Shown here: positions 42,594 through 52,005 of the stretch, piece by piece
Layout of the letters: each line of letters begins with the position of its first letter
Numbering within the stretch: the first letter of the stretch is position 1
Source of the DNA: Kibdelosporangium aridum
GTDB taxonomy: Bacteria; Actinomycetota; Actinomycetes; Mycobacteriales; Pseudonocardiaceae
Assembly: GCF_900176515.1 (NCBI RefSeq)
Contig: NZ_FWXV01000005.1
Coordinates: 371,360 to 435,359 of the forward strand
Direction: 5' to 3'
DNA length: 64,000 bases
The notes under the pieces: generated by a model
Database searches by the model: none
Seen by the model: only the letters and a program-made list of their open reading frames with translations
Told to the model about the DNA's origin: nothing
Made by a program: the position numbers and the translations under genes

Positions 42594-43469
42594 GTGCAGA
42601 CGATCTCGCTCGACGGCCTTGAACACCCGGCCGAACGCCGGTGGGAACACCGTGGCCTGCCCTACCCGGCTGAGGCGGAAGTGCTGCGGCGGAACGGGAA
42701 CATCGTTGCGGCCGCGCCGGTGACGAACGGGCCGCGCGGGGTCGGCGTGTGGGATCTCGATAACGGGAAACTGCGTTTCTGGGACGCCTGGGGCGACACT
42801 GTCCGGTTCCTGGAGTCCGGCATGCTCGTGGTGGTCGACGGGAAGATCTCGTTGCTGTCGTGGCCGGACCTCGCGACGCTGGAGTCGGTTGACGCGCCGT
42901 ACATGGCGGAGACGTTCGTGGTGTCACCGTCGGAGAAAACCCTTGTGGTGCACCAGAACGACGGCCAAGGGATGAACGGCTACGAGGTGTTCTCGCTCGG
43001 CCCGCTTACCAAGCAGAGTGACCACATTGGACTCTGCGAGGACCCGATGTACAGCATGCCGGTGTTCTCGCCGAGTGAGCGGTATGTGGCGTGCTCGCCG
43101 GGCGGCGACTACTTCTGGGTGCCCGACGAGGCCGACTGGCCGCAGGACTGGGACAAGGACGAAGCCGAGATTCCCAGTACCGGCGGGCAGATCCGGTTCG
43201 GTGACCTGCTCGTGCACGACCTCGCCACGGACACGGTGGCTCGCTCGCGACTGCGTTTCGAGCTCGAGCCGGGCTGGGTGCCGCAGGACTGCTGGGACAG
43301 CCGCTGGCACTACGGCGCGATCGACCTCGAGTTCGTGGCGGACGAGCACATCAAGCTGCGGCTGCCCGACGGCACATGGGTCGAGCTCGCGCTTCCGTTG
43401 CCGGACACCGTCGTGCTGCCGACACCCAACCGGGAACTGCCGCGTCAGCCCTCGGTGGACAGGAGCTGA
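42594..43469 (+). CDS. Hypothetical protein, possibly beta-propeller
   Basis: 291 residues with repeated short beta/turn units carrying Trp and Asp (GVGVWDLDNGKLRFWDAWGD, ISLLSWPDLATLESVDAPYM, RFGDLLVHDLATD, DGTWVELALPLP), suggesting a WD-like or beta-propeller fold. No signal peptide or membrane helix. It starts 2 nt after the SGNH hydrolase gene. The 3' end overlaps the convergent VWA gene by 25 bp. I do not recognise a named family. Confidence 0.62.
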   Translation: MQTISLDGLEHPAERRWEHRGLPYPAEAEVLRRNGNIVAAAPVTNGPRGVGVWDLDNGKLRFWDAWGDTVRFLESGMLVVVDGKISLLSWPDLATLESVDAPYMAETFVVSPSEKTLVVHQNDGQGMNGYEVFSLGPLTKQSDHIGLCEDPMYSMPVFSPSERYVACSPGGDYFWVPDEADWPQDWDKDEAEIPSTGGQIRFGDLLVHDLATDTVARSRLRFELEPGWVPQDCWDSRWHYGAIDLEFVADEHIKLRLPDGTWVELALPLPDTVVLPTPNRELPRQPSVDRS

Positions 43470-45220
43470 CCGAGTGCGCCGTCGACGCCGCGCGCGTCGG
43501 TGAGGACGGAAACCGTGCCACCGGTGGACCGTGCGAGGTCGGTGAGTTCCCGGCGGTTCAACTCCGGGCCGATGGACAGGAAGCTGACCGGGAGCTTGCC
43601 CCTGGCGACGTTCTTGTCCCGCAAGCGGTCCTTCAGCTGCGCGAACGTCAGCCCGCCGTCGTTGGGGCCGTCGGTGATGACGACGACACGGTTGCGTTTG
43701 CCTTCGGCGTACGAGTTCAGCGCGGCCTGGTAGGCCGCTTCGAGGCTCGTGTACAGATGCGTGCCGGTGGCCGGCTTGAGGGCGTCGATCCCGGCGTGCA
43801 ACGCCGGGCGGCTTGTCGCGACCGGGCTGACCGCCACGAGCTGTTTGTACGGGCGGTCCGCGTCCAGCCGCCGGGAGAACTCCCAGATCCCGACGGCGCC
43901 GCTGGCCATCCGGTCGGTCATCCCGTGCAGGGCTTGTTTGACCCAGTCGATGCGGGTCTTGCCGTCGCCGCCGTTGGTCAGCATCGAGCGGGAGACGTCA
44001 ACGAGGACCGTGATCACCTGGCCGCCCTCGGCGGCGTTGGTCCACGTGGCTGAGATCTGTTGCGTGGTCGTGGCATCGGCCGGGACGAGGCTGGTTGTGG
44101 CGCTGTCCCAACGGATGCCAGGGGAGTCGTGCGGGTACGCGGCGCCGCCCGCGGCACGCAGGCCGATGCGGTTGAAGGACTGTTGCTGCGGGGTTTCCTT
44201 CAGGAAGTCACGGAACTTCAACGCCGCGCGGACCTGCGACTGGTCGCCGGACAACGCCACGAACGGGAAGTCCGCGGCCGGGCTCGGCCCACGCGCCGCG
44301 ACCTCGTACAACGGTTTTCCGGCAGCGGGTTTGCCGTCCAGGCCGAGATTGCGGCGGTACAGGTCGACCTCGATGACGGGGACCGCGCTGTACGGCGCAC
44401 CCGCGACCTTCCCGGCCTTGCCCAGTTCGATCAGGGCGTCGGCGGTCGTTCGCGGCACGTTGGCCGGGCGCGCGGCCGCCAATTGCGCCAGGTTCTCCTG
44501 CACCGCGGGCAAAGTCAGGGTCTCGACGGTCACTGGCCCGGCGCGTTGCGGGCTGACGCCGGCGATGGCGCATTGCAGCGCGAGAACGCTCGCGGTGTTG
44601 GCGGCTGGATCCGGCATGGCCACGGTGAACTTGCCCCACTCCGGCTTGCCGTAGCGCGCCCAGCCGTCAGGCGCGCTGGTCAACGTCGCCAGGTCGCCGA
44701 ACGTGTAGGAGTCGTGGCCTTCAAGCGGTTTGACGGCCTCGTACGGCAGCGCCAGCACAACCGGACTCGTCGCGACCGACTCCGTGTTCGAGCCGATCGC
44801 CGAACCATTGGCCGCGGACAGCCGGTTGACCCAGTACGACGACTCCGGCAGCCACGCCTGTGGCTTGCCACCCATGGCCTCTGGGTTCCAGTCACCGGAC
44901 AGCCCGGTGAAGACCTGGCTGGGTTCCTGCGCGGTGACCTCGACCCGGACGCAGTGATCGGCGACGACGGTCTTCTCGACGTTCCAGCGCTTCGCCGCTT
45001 CCTCGACGGCCGTGGCGGCGCTCGGGGTGACCGCGACCCGTAGCACCGAGTCGCCTTCCGGGCAGGACTTGGACTGGATGGCGGCTCGTTGCTCGATCCG
45101 GTCGTTGATCCACGTCCAGCCAAGCCATGCGAGTGCGAGCAGAGCGACCACACCGAGGACGACGACGGGCCACTTGGCAACGCCGCGCCGCACGTTCTCC
45201 AGCGTGCGGTGTCGACCCAT
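43445..45220 (-). CDS. Membrane-anchored solute-binding/VWA domain protein
   Basis: 591 residues. An N-terminal membrane anchor (WPVVVLGVVALLALAWLGWT), a solute-binding-like domain (residues ~58-345), then a VWA domain from ~400 whose metal site is DVSRS (Asp408, Ser410, Ser412), with VVVITDGPNDGG further on. The same layout occurs in many actinobacterial VWA proteins of unknown role, possibly metal-dependent adhesion or sensing outside the cell. GGCGGAG precedes the ATG at 45220. Confidence 0.82.
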   Translation of the reverse strand: MGRHRTLENVRRGVAKWPVVVLGVVALLALAWLGWTWINDRIEQRAAIQSKSCPEGDSVLRVAVTPSAATAVEEAAKRWNVEKTVVADHCVRVEVTAQEPSQVFTGLSGDWNPEAMGGKPQAWLPESSYWVNRLSAANGSAIGSNTESVATSPVVLALPYEAVKPLEGHDSYTFGDLATLTSAPDGWARYGKPEWGKFTVAMPDPAANTASVLALQCAIAGVSPQRAGPVTVETLTLPAVQENLAQLAAARPANVPRTTADALIELGKAGKVAGAPYSAVPVIEVDLYRRNLGLDGKPAAGKPLYEVAARGPSPAADFPFVALSGDQSQVRAALKFRDFLKETPQQQSFNRIGLRAAGGAAYPHDSPGIRWDSATTSLVPADATTTQQISATWTNAAEGGQVITVLVDVSRSMLTNGGDGKTRIDWVKQALHGMTDRMASGAVGIWEFSRRLDADRPYKQLVAVSPVATSRPALHAGIDALKPATGTHLYTSLEAAYQAALNSYAEGKRNRVVVITDGPNDGGLTFAQLKDRLRDKNVARGKLPVSFLSIGPELNRRELTDLARSTGGTVSVLTDARGVDGALGQLLSTEG

Positions 45221-45276
45221 GCACACTCCGCCTTCGTGTCTGTCCGTAACCGGCAGGCCCTAGTCAAGCGAAAATA

Positions 45277-45304
45277 ACGCTAACAGCCGACGGCGGTGGG
45301 TCAA
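45277..45304 (-). promoter_or_regulatory. Promoter for the VWA protein gene
   Basis: On the minus strand TTGACC (45304-45299), a 16-bp spacer, then TAGCGT (45282-45277). A perfect palindrome GTTACGTAAC lies just upstream at 45326-45335 and could bind an activator. Confidence 0.5.
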
Positions 45305-45345
45305 GTTTGCTCACTCTTCGTACACGTTACGTAACTGAGATTGAC

Positions 45346-46224
45346 CTAATCGTTATCTTCTGGATCAAGCAGTTGTGTACACAGCGCGATCAACCGGGTG
45401 CGCAGCGGAGCGGCGCGGGACGCGAACTCGGCCTGAAGGCGGGCGTAGGTCGCCCGTCCGGCGGCCGTCTCGATCGGCACGGGGGAGTAGCCGAGTTCGC
45501 GAAGGTCGTAAGGACTCGCCCGCATGTCGAGTTCTCGCACGTCAGAGGCCAGTTCGAAGCAGTCGGCGATCAGCTCCGACGGCGTGAACGGCGCCAGTTT
45601 GTACGACCACTTGAACAGATCCATGTTCGCGTGCAGGCAACCCGGCTGCTCCATGGCGATCTGGGTGGCACGGGTGGGCTGCAGCGTGTTGAGCGGCCGG
45701 GCCTCGGGCGTGAAGAACCGGAACGCGTCGAAGTGGCCGCACTTGATCGGCAGCGACTCAACGACGGTGTCGGTCCCGGCCGAGCCGAGGCGCAGCGGCC
45801 ACGACTCGTGCCGGATCTCCGACGTGCGGTAGACCATCGCCCATTCGTGCAGGCCGAAGCAGCCGAGCCGGGGCGGTCGCGACTGCGTCGCGGCGAGCAG
45901 CGACCGGACGAACGACACCGACTCGCGGCGCTGAGCAGTCAGCAAGTCCCGCGACAGCGTCACGCCTTCGGGTGTCTGGACGTACCCGGTCCACGACAGG
46001 AACTCGCTGGCGTCCCCGGCCAGCGCGACGTCCGGACCGGGGTGCCAGCGCAGCAGCCGGGTCGGCCGGTAGGAGTAGTAGCTGAACAGGAAGTCCAGCA
46101 CCGGGTGCTTCTGGCCCAGCGCCTTGCGCTCCTGGTGCGGGTCGACCCACTTGCGCATGCGCGAGACGTACGCCTCCTGCCGGGCGCGCCACTCCTGCTC
46201 GGCCAACACAATCACAGCGGTCAT
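45346..46224 (-). CDS. Conserved protein annotated elsewhere as 3-methyladenine DNA glycosylase
   Basis: 292 residues, cytoplasmic. Features: LAEQEWRARQEAYVSRMRKW, HPVLDFLFSYYSYRPTRLLR, WHPGPDVALAGDASEFLSW, GCFGLHEWAMVYR, HANMDLFKWSYKLAPF. It matches a widespread actinobacterial family commonly labelled 3-methyladenine DNA glycosylase, but I see no helix-hairpin-helix and the activity is not supported by visible motifs. Its ATG overlaps the stop of the CNNM/CBS gene by 1 nt, so it belongs to that operon. Confidence 0.65.
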   Translation of the reverse strand: MTAVIVLAEQEWRARQEAYVSRMRKWVDPHQERKALGQKHPVLDFLFSYYSYRPTRLLRWHPGPDVALAGDASEFLSWTGYVQTPEGVTLSRDLLTAQRRESVSFVRSLLAATQSRPPRLGCFGLHEWAMVYRTSEIRHESWPLRLGSAGTDTVVESLPIKCGHFDAFRFFTPEARPLNTLQPTRATQIAMEQPGCLHANMDLFKWSYKLAPFTPSELIADCFELASDVRELDMRASPYDLRELGYSPVPIETAAGRATYARLQAEFASRAAPLRTRLIALCTQLLDPEDND

Positions 46225-47264
46225 TATTCGCCGATGTGCGTGCTGTCCCGAACAGTGCCGACGTACTCCTCGACCAGGTCTTCCAGAGCGACGACACCGA
46301 GCACCGTGCCGTCAGGCGCCACGGCCTTGGCCAGGTGGCTCTGCACGCGCCGCAAAGCCGCCAGTGCCTCGTCGAGGCGAGCGTCCGCGGGCAGCTGGGG
46401 CAAGCCGCGCACACGTGCCCACGGCAGAGGCGCGTCGGCGTCGCCCGCGAGGTCCAGGACGTCCTTGACGTGCACGAACCCGTTCAGCCGGCCATCGGAG
46501 AGCCGGACCGGGAAACGGGAGAAGCCCGTTGCCGCGACCGCCGCCTCGATGTCGCCGATCGTCGGCGGGTACGGCACCGTCGTGAGCTGGTCCAACGGCA
46601 CGAGCACGTCGGCCACCGTGCGCTCGGCTGACGACAGGGTCTGCGTCAGCCTGCGGTGCTCGAGGTCGTCGAGCAGGCCTTCCCGCCGCGAGTCGGCGAT
46701 CAGGCTGGCCAGCTCCTCGGGCGTGTAGGAGGTCTCCAGCTCGTCCTTCGGCTCCACCTTCAGCAGCCGCAGGATGCCGTTGGCCATCCAGTTCAGCAGG
46801 CTGATCACCGGCCGGACCAGCCGCACCCACGCGACCAGGAACGGCGTCAGCCAGACCGCGGTCCGCTCCGGCGCGGCGATCGCGATGTTCTTGGTGACCA
46901 TCTCGCCGAGCAGCACGTGCAGCACGGACACGATCAGCAGGGCGATCGCGAACGCGATGCCGTGCATCACAGCGGGGTGCACGCCGAGCGGTTCGAGGAC
47001 CATCTCCAGGTAGTGCGCCACGGCCGGTTCACCCAGCGCACCAAGAGCGATCGTGCACAGCGTGATGCCGAACTGGGCACCGGCCATCATCAACGACGTC
47101 TTCTCGGCGGCACGCATCACCGTCCGCGCGCGGTCGATGCCCCGTTCGGCCATCGCCTCAAGGCGGTCACGGCGGGCGCTGACCAGCGCGAACTCCGCGC
47201 CGACGAAGAACGCGTTCAACCCGAGCAGCAACAGCGACACCAGGATCGCGGGAACACCAGTCAT
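46224..47264 (-). CDS. CNNM/CBS-domain transporter (HlyC/CorC family)
   Basis: 346 residues. A CNNM membrane domain (LLLLGLNAFFVGAEFALVSA, then LHVLLGEMVTKNIAIAAPER) and a CBS pair (ADVLVPLDQLTTVP, VLGVVALEDLVEEYVGTVRD). These proteins export or regulate Mg2+/Co2+. It lacks the C-terminal CorC/HlyC domain found in its upstream neighbour, so the two are probably unequal partners. Overlaps the upstream gene by 4 bp. Confidence 0.9.
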   Translation of the reverse strand: MTGVPAILVSLLLLGLNAFFVGAEFALVSARRDRLEAMAERGIDRARTVMRAAEKTSLMMAGAQFGITLCTIALGALGEPAVAHYLEMVLEPLGVHPAVMHGIAFAIALLIVSVLHVLLGEMVTKNIAIAAPERTAVWLTPFLVAWVRLVRPVISLLNWMANGILRLLKVEPKDELETSYTPEELASLIADSRREGLLDDLEHRRLTQTLSSAERTVADVLVPLDQLTTVPYPPTIGDIEAAVAATGFSRFPVRLSDGRLNGFVHVKDVLDLAGDADAPLPWARVRGLPQLPADARLDEALAALRRVQSHLAKAVAPDGTVLGVVALEDLVEEYVGTVRDSTHIGE

Positions 47265-48604
47265 CGCGCACCTGCCTCAGCAGGCGTTTCCTGGTCGGCC
47301 ATGCGCGTCACGCGCAGCTCGGCGACCCGGTGGCGGTCCATCCGCATCACGGTGATCCGCCAGCCGTTCACGATCACCTCGTCGTTGACCTCGGGGATCC
47401 GGCCGAGCCGGGAGAGCACCAGGCCGGCCAGGGTCTCGTACTCGCCCTGCGGCATCCGGAACCCGGTCGCCTCGGCCAGTTCGTCGTCCCGCAGCAGCCC
47501 GGAGACCATCCAGCTGTCGCGGCCCAGCGGCCGGACCGGGCTGACCTCGCCACGGTCGTGCTCGTCGCGGACGTCGCCGACGATCTCCTCGATCAGGTCT
47601 TCCAGGGTCACGATGCCCGCGGTACCGCCGTACTCGTCGACGACGATCGCCAGCTGCAACCCGGAGCCACGCAGGCGGTCCAGCAGCGTGTCACCGTCAA
47701 GGCTCTCCGGCACGGTCGGGACTGGGCTGGCGAGCTTGGCCATCTCGGTCGCGGCGCGCTGGTCCTGCGGTACGCCGAAGACCTGCTTCACGTGCACGAC
47801 GCCGACCACCTCGTCGAGGTCGCCCTTGTGCACGGGGAACCGGGAGAACCCGGTGGCCCTGGCGAGTTCGATCAGGTCAGGCACGGTCGCGTCGCACCGC
47901 AGCGCGGCAACGCGGACCCGTGGCGTCATCAGCTCGTCGGCCGTGCGGTCGCCGAACCGCAGCGAGCGGTCCAGCAGCGTGGCTGTGCCCTGGTCGAGCG
48001 TGCCGTGTTCGGCACTCGAGCGCACGAGCGAGCCCAGCTCCTGTGGCGAGCGCGCCGAGGCCAGCTCGTCGGCCGGTTCCACGCCGAGCCTGCGGACCAG
48101 CCAGTTCGCCGACCGGTTCAGGCCGTTGATCAGCCAGCTCAACGCCTTCGAGAAGCCCATCTGGAAGCCGGCGACCATCCGCGCGGTCTCCAGCGGCTTG
48201 GAGATCGCCACGTTCTTGGGCACGAGCTCGCCGAACAGCATCGAGATGAAGTTGGCCAGCAGCAGCGCGATAGCCAGCGCGAAGCCGTGCGCGGCGCCGT
48301 CGGGCAGGCCAAGCACGCGCATCAGCGGCACGAGCCATTCGGCGACGATCGGTTCGGCCAGATAACCAGTGGTCAGCGTGGTGATCGTGATGCCGACCTG
48401 CGCGCCGGACAGCTGGAACGACAGCGTGCGGTGCGCCCTGGCGACGTTCTGGGCTTTCTTGTCCTTCTTGCGCTGTTCGTGGCTGTCGACCTGGCTACGG
48501 TCGAGCGCGGTCAGCGAGAACTCGGCCGCGACGAAGATGGCGGTTCCGAGGGTGAGGAAGACGACGGCGAGGACGCCGAGCACGTCGAGCAATGGTCCGG
48601 TCAC
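47261..48604 (-). CDS. CNNM/CBS/CorC_HlyC transporter
   Basis: 447 residues. CNNM domain (AIFVAAEFSLTALDRSQVDS, FGELVPKNVAISKPLETARM), two CBS domains (ELMTPRVRVAALR, AGIVTLEDLIEEIVGDVRDE) and the C-terminal CorC_HlyC domain (DSWMVSGLLRDDELAEATG). Likely Mg2+/divalent cation efflux or its control. GTG start with GGAG 6 nt upstream. First gene of an operon with the shorter CNNM protein and the glycosylase-like gene. Confidence 0.9.
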   Translation of the reverse strand: MTGPLLDVLGVLAVVFLTLGTAIFVAAEFSLTALDRSQVDSHEQRKKDKKAQNVARAHRTLSFQLSGAQVGITITTLTTGYLAEPIVAEWLVPLMRVLGLPDGAAHGFALAIALLLANFISMLFGELVPKNVAISKPLETARMVAGFQMGFSKALSWLINGLNRSANWLVRRLGVEPADELASARSPQELGSLVRSSAEHGTLDQGTATLLDRSLRFGDRTADELMTPRVRVAALRCDATVPDLIELARATGFSRFPVHKGDLDEVVGVVHVKQVFGVPQDQRAATEMAKLASPVPTVPESLDGDTLLDRLRGSGLQLAIVVDEYGGTAGIVTLEDLIEEIVGDVRDEHDRGEVSPVRPLGRDSWMVSGLLRDDELAEATGFRMPQGEYETLAGLVLSRLGRIPEVNDEVIVNGWRITVMRMDRHRVAELRVTRMADQETPAEAGAR

Positions 48605-48745
48605 CGTGCAACTCCGGTGTCCGGGCGAATATGGCAGCCGGGAGAATCGCCCGGCTGGCTACTGCCACCAGGCGACTTGGCGTCGCACACCTTACTGACT
48701 CACTCCTTGCAAGGTCCAAAGAAGACCCATCAATCATACCGAGCC

Positions 48746-49309
48746 TCAGGGGTGGCGACCGACCAAACCGAGCAGGCGGGCAGGCGCCCCGGCGTCCGCG
48801 GACACCGGCACCGGCGGCGCGAAGATCCCCGTGCCCTGCCAGCGCCAGACCTGCGGCTGGAAGACCCGCAGCAGGGCCTCGGCCAGTTCCTCGTGCAGCG
48901 GCGAGGTCTCGCCGATGCCTTTGGCCAGGTCCCAGCCGTGCACGGCCAGGTCGAGGGTCATCTGCCAGCCGAACTCCGCGGCGGGCACGAGCCCGTAACT
49001 GAGATGTACCTCTCGTTCGAGAGCGCCGGGCCGCAGCCACGCCTCCCGCGCTTCGGTGGATGACGTGGTCCACGCACCAACTGGATCGTCCCCGAGCACG
49101 TCCCCGTCGTAGGAGTCGCCGACCTCGTCCAGGTCGGCGCCGCTGAGCAGCTCAGGCACCCAGAGCTGCTCAGCGACCAAGTGGTTGAGCAGGTCGCGGA
49201 CGCTCCAGCCGGGGTTGGGCGTCGGCCTGGCCCAGTCGGCCGGGCCGATCGCCTTGACCAGCCAGTCGAACCCGCTCAGCGCACTGCCATGAGCGTCCAG
49301 CAGTTCCAT
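48746..49309 (-). CDS. DinB-like TIGR03086-family metal-binding protein
   Basis: 187 residues. Four-helix DinB/mycothiol-dependent isomerase-like fold; metal ligand His in WSVRDLLNHLVAEQLWVPEL and a second site in DLAVHGWDLAKGIG. Family proteins are mycothiol-dependent enzymes or thiol transferases. The start is uncertain: ATG 49309 or a GTG at 49345 that would abut the cupin stop. Likely cotranscribed with the cupin gene under MarR control. Confidence 0.78.
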   Translation of the reverse strand: MELLDAHGSALSGFDWLVKAIGPADWARPTPNPGWSVRDLLNHLVAEQLWVPELLSGADLDEVGDSYDGDVLGDDPVGAWTTSSTEAREAWLRPGALEREVHLSYGLVPAAEFGWQMTLDLAVHGWDLAKGIGETSPLHEELAEALLRVFQPQVWRWQGTGIFAPPVPVSADAGAPARLLGLVGRHP

Positions 49310-49345
49310 ACGATCAAGTGGACCACTGGACGCCCGACCTTGCAC

Positions 49346-49720
49346 TCAGAGAGACCAGGGCGGCGGGAACGTGTTGCCGTCGACAATCGCCTGCATACCG
49401 GCAGTAGTCGACACGGTGAGTGACGCCGGTTCGGCCGCGGAGTGGTTACCGAGGGTGAAGTCGGTGTCCGGCGGGACGATGATCGCGTCCCCAGGGCCCG
49501 CCGTGAAGCTCTCGCCACCGATGGACCCGGTCATCCGGCCGGTCGCGACGAAGAAGATCACTTCCCTGTCGTGCTGGTGCGGGGTGCTCGTGGCGCCAGG
49601 AGCAGCGGTAATGCTCCAGACCGCCAGTTGCGTGCTGCCGCGAGAAGGCACGGCTAACGGGTGGAACTCGTATCCCTCGACCTCGAAGTGCGGGGCATCG
49701 GCGCGCGTGGCAACCGTCAT
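49346..49720 (-). CDS. Cupin-domain protein
   Basis: A 124-residue single cupin. Metal site TSTPHQHDREVIFFVATGRM carries the His-x-His and Glu of motif 1, and GPGDAIIVPPDTDF is motif 2. AAGGAG precedes the ATG. It is divergent from the MarR gene; the 87-bp gap holds two MarR-type repeats, so it is probably repressed by that protein. Substrate unknown. Confidence 0.85.
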   Translation of the reverse strand: MTVATRADAPHFEVEGYEFHPLAVPSRGSTQLAVWSITAAPGATSTPHQHDREVIFFVATGRMTGSIGGESFTAGPGDAIIVPPDTDFTLGNHSAAEPASLTVSTTAGMQAIVDGNTFPPPWSL

Positions 49721-49739
49721 GAGGGCTCCTTGAAGAGAT

Positions 49740-49799
49740 GGTCAACTTGGTTGACCGGATGCTATCCAGGGTTTGACTCGATAGGCAACTAGGTTGACC
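49740..49799. promoter_or_regulatory. Two MarR-type operators
   Basis: GGTCAAC-TTG-GTTGACC (49740-49756) is a perfect repeat. CAAC-TAG-GTTG (49786-49796, within 49784-49799) is a second, weaker copy, with centres 43 bp apart (four turns). They lie between the cupin gene and the divergent marR-type gene. Confidence 0.7.
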
Positions 49800-49807
49800 A
49801 TGTCGGG

Positions 49808-50278
49808 GTGCCGGAGAGGAAACCGGGCGAGGTCGCCCTGCTGTTCGCGATGGTCTACCGCGCGATGACGGACCACATGCACGACCTGCTGGAGGAGCAC
49901 GGCCGTGAGCCGTTGCGGCCCGCGCACGGGTACGTATTCCGTTATCTGGCAGGCAAAGACCCGGTGACCGTCGTGGAACTGGCGGCCCAATTGGACGTCA
50001 CCAAGCAGGCGGCCTCGAAGACCGTGGCCGAGTTGGTGGACTGGGGATACATCGAGCGACGCCCGCACCCGACCGACGGCCGGGCTCAAGTCCTCGCGCT
50101 GACGGGCAAAGGCGAGGACTACGTGCGCCTGGCCGATCGCCTTTGGGGCGAGGTGGAGAACCACTGGGCAGGCCTGATCGGGGACAAAAGGCTCGCGGCG
50201 GTACGTGATGACCTGCAGGCGTACCTGGACTCCCGCTACGGCGACGACGACCGGGTAAAGCTCCGTCCAGTCTGGTGA
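49808..50278 (+). CDS. MarR-family regulator
   Basis: 156 residues. Winged helix (PVTVVELAAQLDVTKQAASK, TVAELVDWGYIERRPHPTDG, RAQVLALTGKGEDYV). GTG start. It probably represses itself and the divergent cupin/DinB genes through the repeats at 49740-49799. Ligand unknown. Confidence 0.9.
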   Translation: MPERKPGEVALLFAMVYRAMTDHMHDLLEEHGREPLRPAHGYVFRYLAGKDPVTVVELAAQLDVTKQAASKTVAELVDWGYIERRPHPTDGRAQVLALTGKGEDYVRLADRLWGEVENHWAGLIGDKRLAAVRDDLQAYLDSRYGDDDRVKLRPVW

Positions 50279-50355
50279 GTCCTGCTTAAGTAGTACGTCG
50301 CTCGGCTCCTTCGCATGACTCGCTGGGATGTGCCTGCGCCCTAGCGTCTCGTGGC

Positions 50356-51627
50356 ATGGGGCGGATCTTCGCGGTGCTGGCACTGGTTGTCGCTGTATTC
50401 GGCGTGGCAGCGCCACAAGCCGGTGCGCATGGAGTGAGCGACACCGCTGATTTCCATCTGGCGCAAAGCTTTGCGGGCAATGAACTGACCTTGGTCGTAC
50501 GCAGGACGCAGGCGGTTCCCGGCCCGCTGGCCATCGACTTCATCGCGCATGACCCGGTGCACAGAACGTCGATCGAGGTCGGCTTGGTCGGTGCGCCGGG
50601 CAAGGCCACAGTGGAGCTGACTCGCCGCGGTACGCATTCTGTTCAGCTCGAAGTGGACCGGACTGGTCGGTGGGAACTGGTGCTGACGGCCGCGAGCGGT
50701 GAGCAGGCGCGGATTCCGTTCCAGGTCATGCTGTCGAAGATGGCGGTATGGGAGCCATTGGCGTACGGCGGTTTGTCTGCGACTGGCCTGCTGGTGGCGC
50801 TCGCGTTGATCACTGCCGTGCTCGCGAAAAGGCGGTTCATGGCCGTAGTGCCCGCGGCGGCGGCGATTCTGGCGCTGACCGTCGCGGTTACCGCGGCCTT
50901 GTTGTCACCGGCGATCCCGCCAGCGCAAGCCGAGGGTGCGATTCCCGTTGACGCGGCAGGTGGCCGGCCGTACGTCAACTCAAGGATCGAAGTGGATCAG
51001 AGTCCGGTGACCGGCAAGGAGTTCCGGCTCGGCATCAAGATCACCGACGGGAACACCGGCCGGCCGGTCGACGACCTCGTCGCGCACCACGACGCGCTCG
51101 CACATCTGGTCGTGTCCAGTGTGGACGGCGAGTACTTCCGGCACCTGCATCCGGTCAGGCGGGCACCAGGGGAGCTGGGGGTTCTCCTGGTGGCCGACCG
51201 GCCAGGCCGGTACCTCGTGCACGCGGAGTTCGAACGCGTCAACTCGGGATCACAGCTGGTCAACGGTTCCTTCGAGGTGACGGGCGGGCGCATGGGCGCC
51301 GACGCGCCGAAGGAAACGCGTCAGGCGATCGTCGGCCGCAGTCACACCATCGAGATGGACCTCGGTGGCAAGGCCGATCTGCAACCGTGGCTCGGAATGG
51401 CCGGGCATCTGGTGCTGCGCAACGAAAAGGGCGACTTCTTCGGACACGTGCACGAGATGGGTCCGATGCGCGAGAGGACCGCGGACGAGACGGTGGCGGC
51501 GCTGCCGCCGCGGCTGCGGTTCACCTTCACATTTCCGGAACCTGGGAGGTACTTCGGATGGGTGCAGTATCAACGGAACTTCACGGTGACGACCGTGCCA
51601 CTGGTCGTCGACGCCCGGTCGCCGTGA
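50356..51627 (+). CDS. Exported His-rich protein, probable metal-related
   Basis: 423 residues. Signal peptide (RIFAVLALVVAVFGVAAPQA-GAHG, so the mature protein starts AHG-like as in CopC), a beta domain, a central two-helix membrane segment (YGGLSATGLLVALALITAVL, VVPAAAAILALTVAVTAALL) and two outer domains with His clusters (DDLVAHHDALAHLV, YFRHLHPV, GHLVLRNEKGDFFGHVHEMG). The HxH and HLHP motifs suggest copper or other metal binding. A TAGCGT -10 lies 8 nt before the ATG and no ribosome site is seen, so the mRNA may be leaderless. First of a four-gene cassette. Confidence 0.7.
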   Translation: MGRIFAVLALVVAVFGVAAPQAGAHGVSDTADFHLAQSFAGNELTLVVRRTQAVPGPLAIDFIAHDPVHRTSIEVGLVGAPGKATVELTRRGTHSVQLEVDRTGRWELVLTAASGEQARIPFQVMLSKMAVWEPLAYGGLSATGLLVALALITAVLAKRRFMAVVPAAAAILALTVAVTAALLSPAIPPAQAEGAIPVDAAGGRPYVNSRIEVDQSPVTGKEFRLGIKITDGNTGRPVDDLVAHHDALAHLVVSSVDGEYFRHLHPVRRAPGELGVLLVADRPGRYLVHAEFERVNSGSQLVNGSFEVTGGRMGADAPKETRQAIVGRSHTIEMDLGGKADLQPWLGMAGHLVLRNEKGDFFGHVHEMGPMRERTADETVAALPPRLRFTFTFPEPGRYFGWVQYQRNFTVTTVPLVVDARSP

Positions 51628-52001
51628 TGGTCCTCATTGGACTTGTCGTCCTCGGAGTCGTCGCGTTCGCGTTGTGGCCGCGTTCGCAGACCGGCACGAC
51701 TACAGCGTCAGGCGACAGTGAGACGTATCGGATCGAGCTGACCACGAACCCGCGCAGCGGTCCAGTCACGACAACGCTCCAGGTCACCCGGCACGACGGA
51801 GCCCCGGTCGAGATCAGCGAGATCGTCATCGACCCGGTGATGCCCGCGATGGGGCACGCGATGCCGCAAGTTGTTGCCACAAAACAAAACGACCGATTCC
51901 AAGCGCACGGCGAGCTGTTCACCATGGGCGGCCTGTGGGAGGTCTCGCTGCGCCTGGCCGACGAGACGGTCACCGTGCAAATCCCGGTGACGGAGGGGTA
52001 G
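51558..52001 (+). CDS. FixH/YtkA-like membrane-anchored protein
   Basis: 147 residues from ATG 51558 (GGGAGGT 7 nt upstream, inside the previous gene) or 124 from ATG 51627, which overlaps the previous stop. One membrane helix (VAVMVLIGLVVLGVVAFALW) then an extracytoplasmic beta domain (YRIELTTNPRSGPVTTTLQV, DPVMPAMGHAMPQVVATKQN, GLWEVSLRLADETVTVQIPV) like YtkA/FixH proteins tied to copper delivery or cytochrome oxidase assembly. MPAMGHAMP offers Met/His metal ligands. Confidence 0.72.
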   Translation: MGAVSTELHGDDRATGRRRPVAVMVLIGLVVLGVVAFALWPRSQTGTTTASGDSETYRIELTTNPRSGPVTTTLQVTRHDGAPVEISEIVIDPVMPAMGHAMPQVVATKQNDRFQAHGELFTMGGLWEVSLRLADETVTVQIPVTEG

Positions 52002-52005
52002 GGGA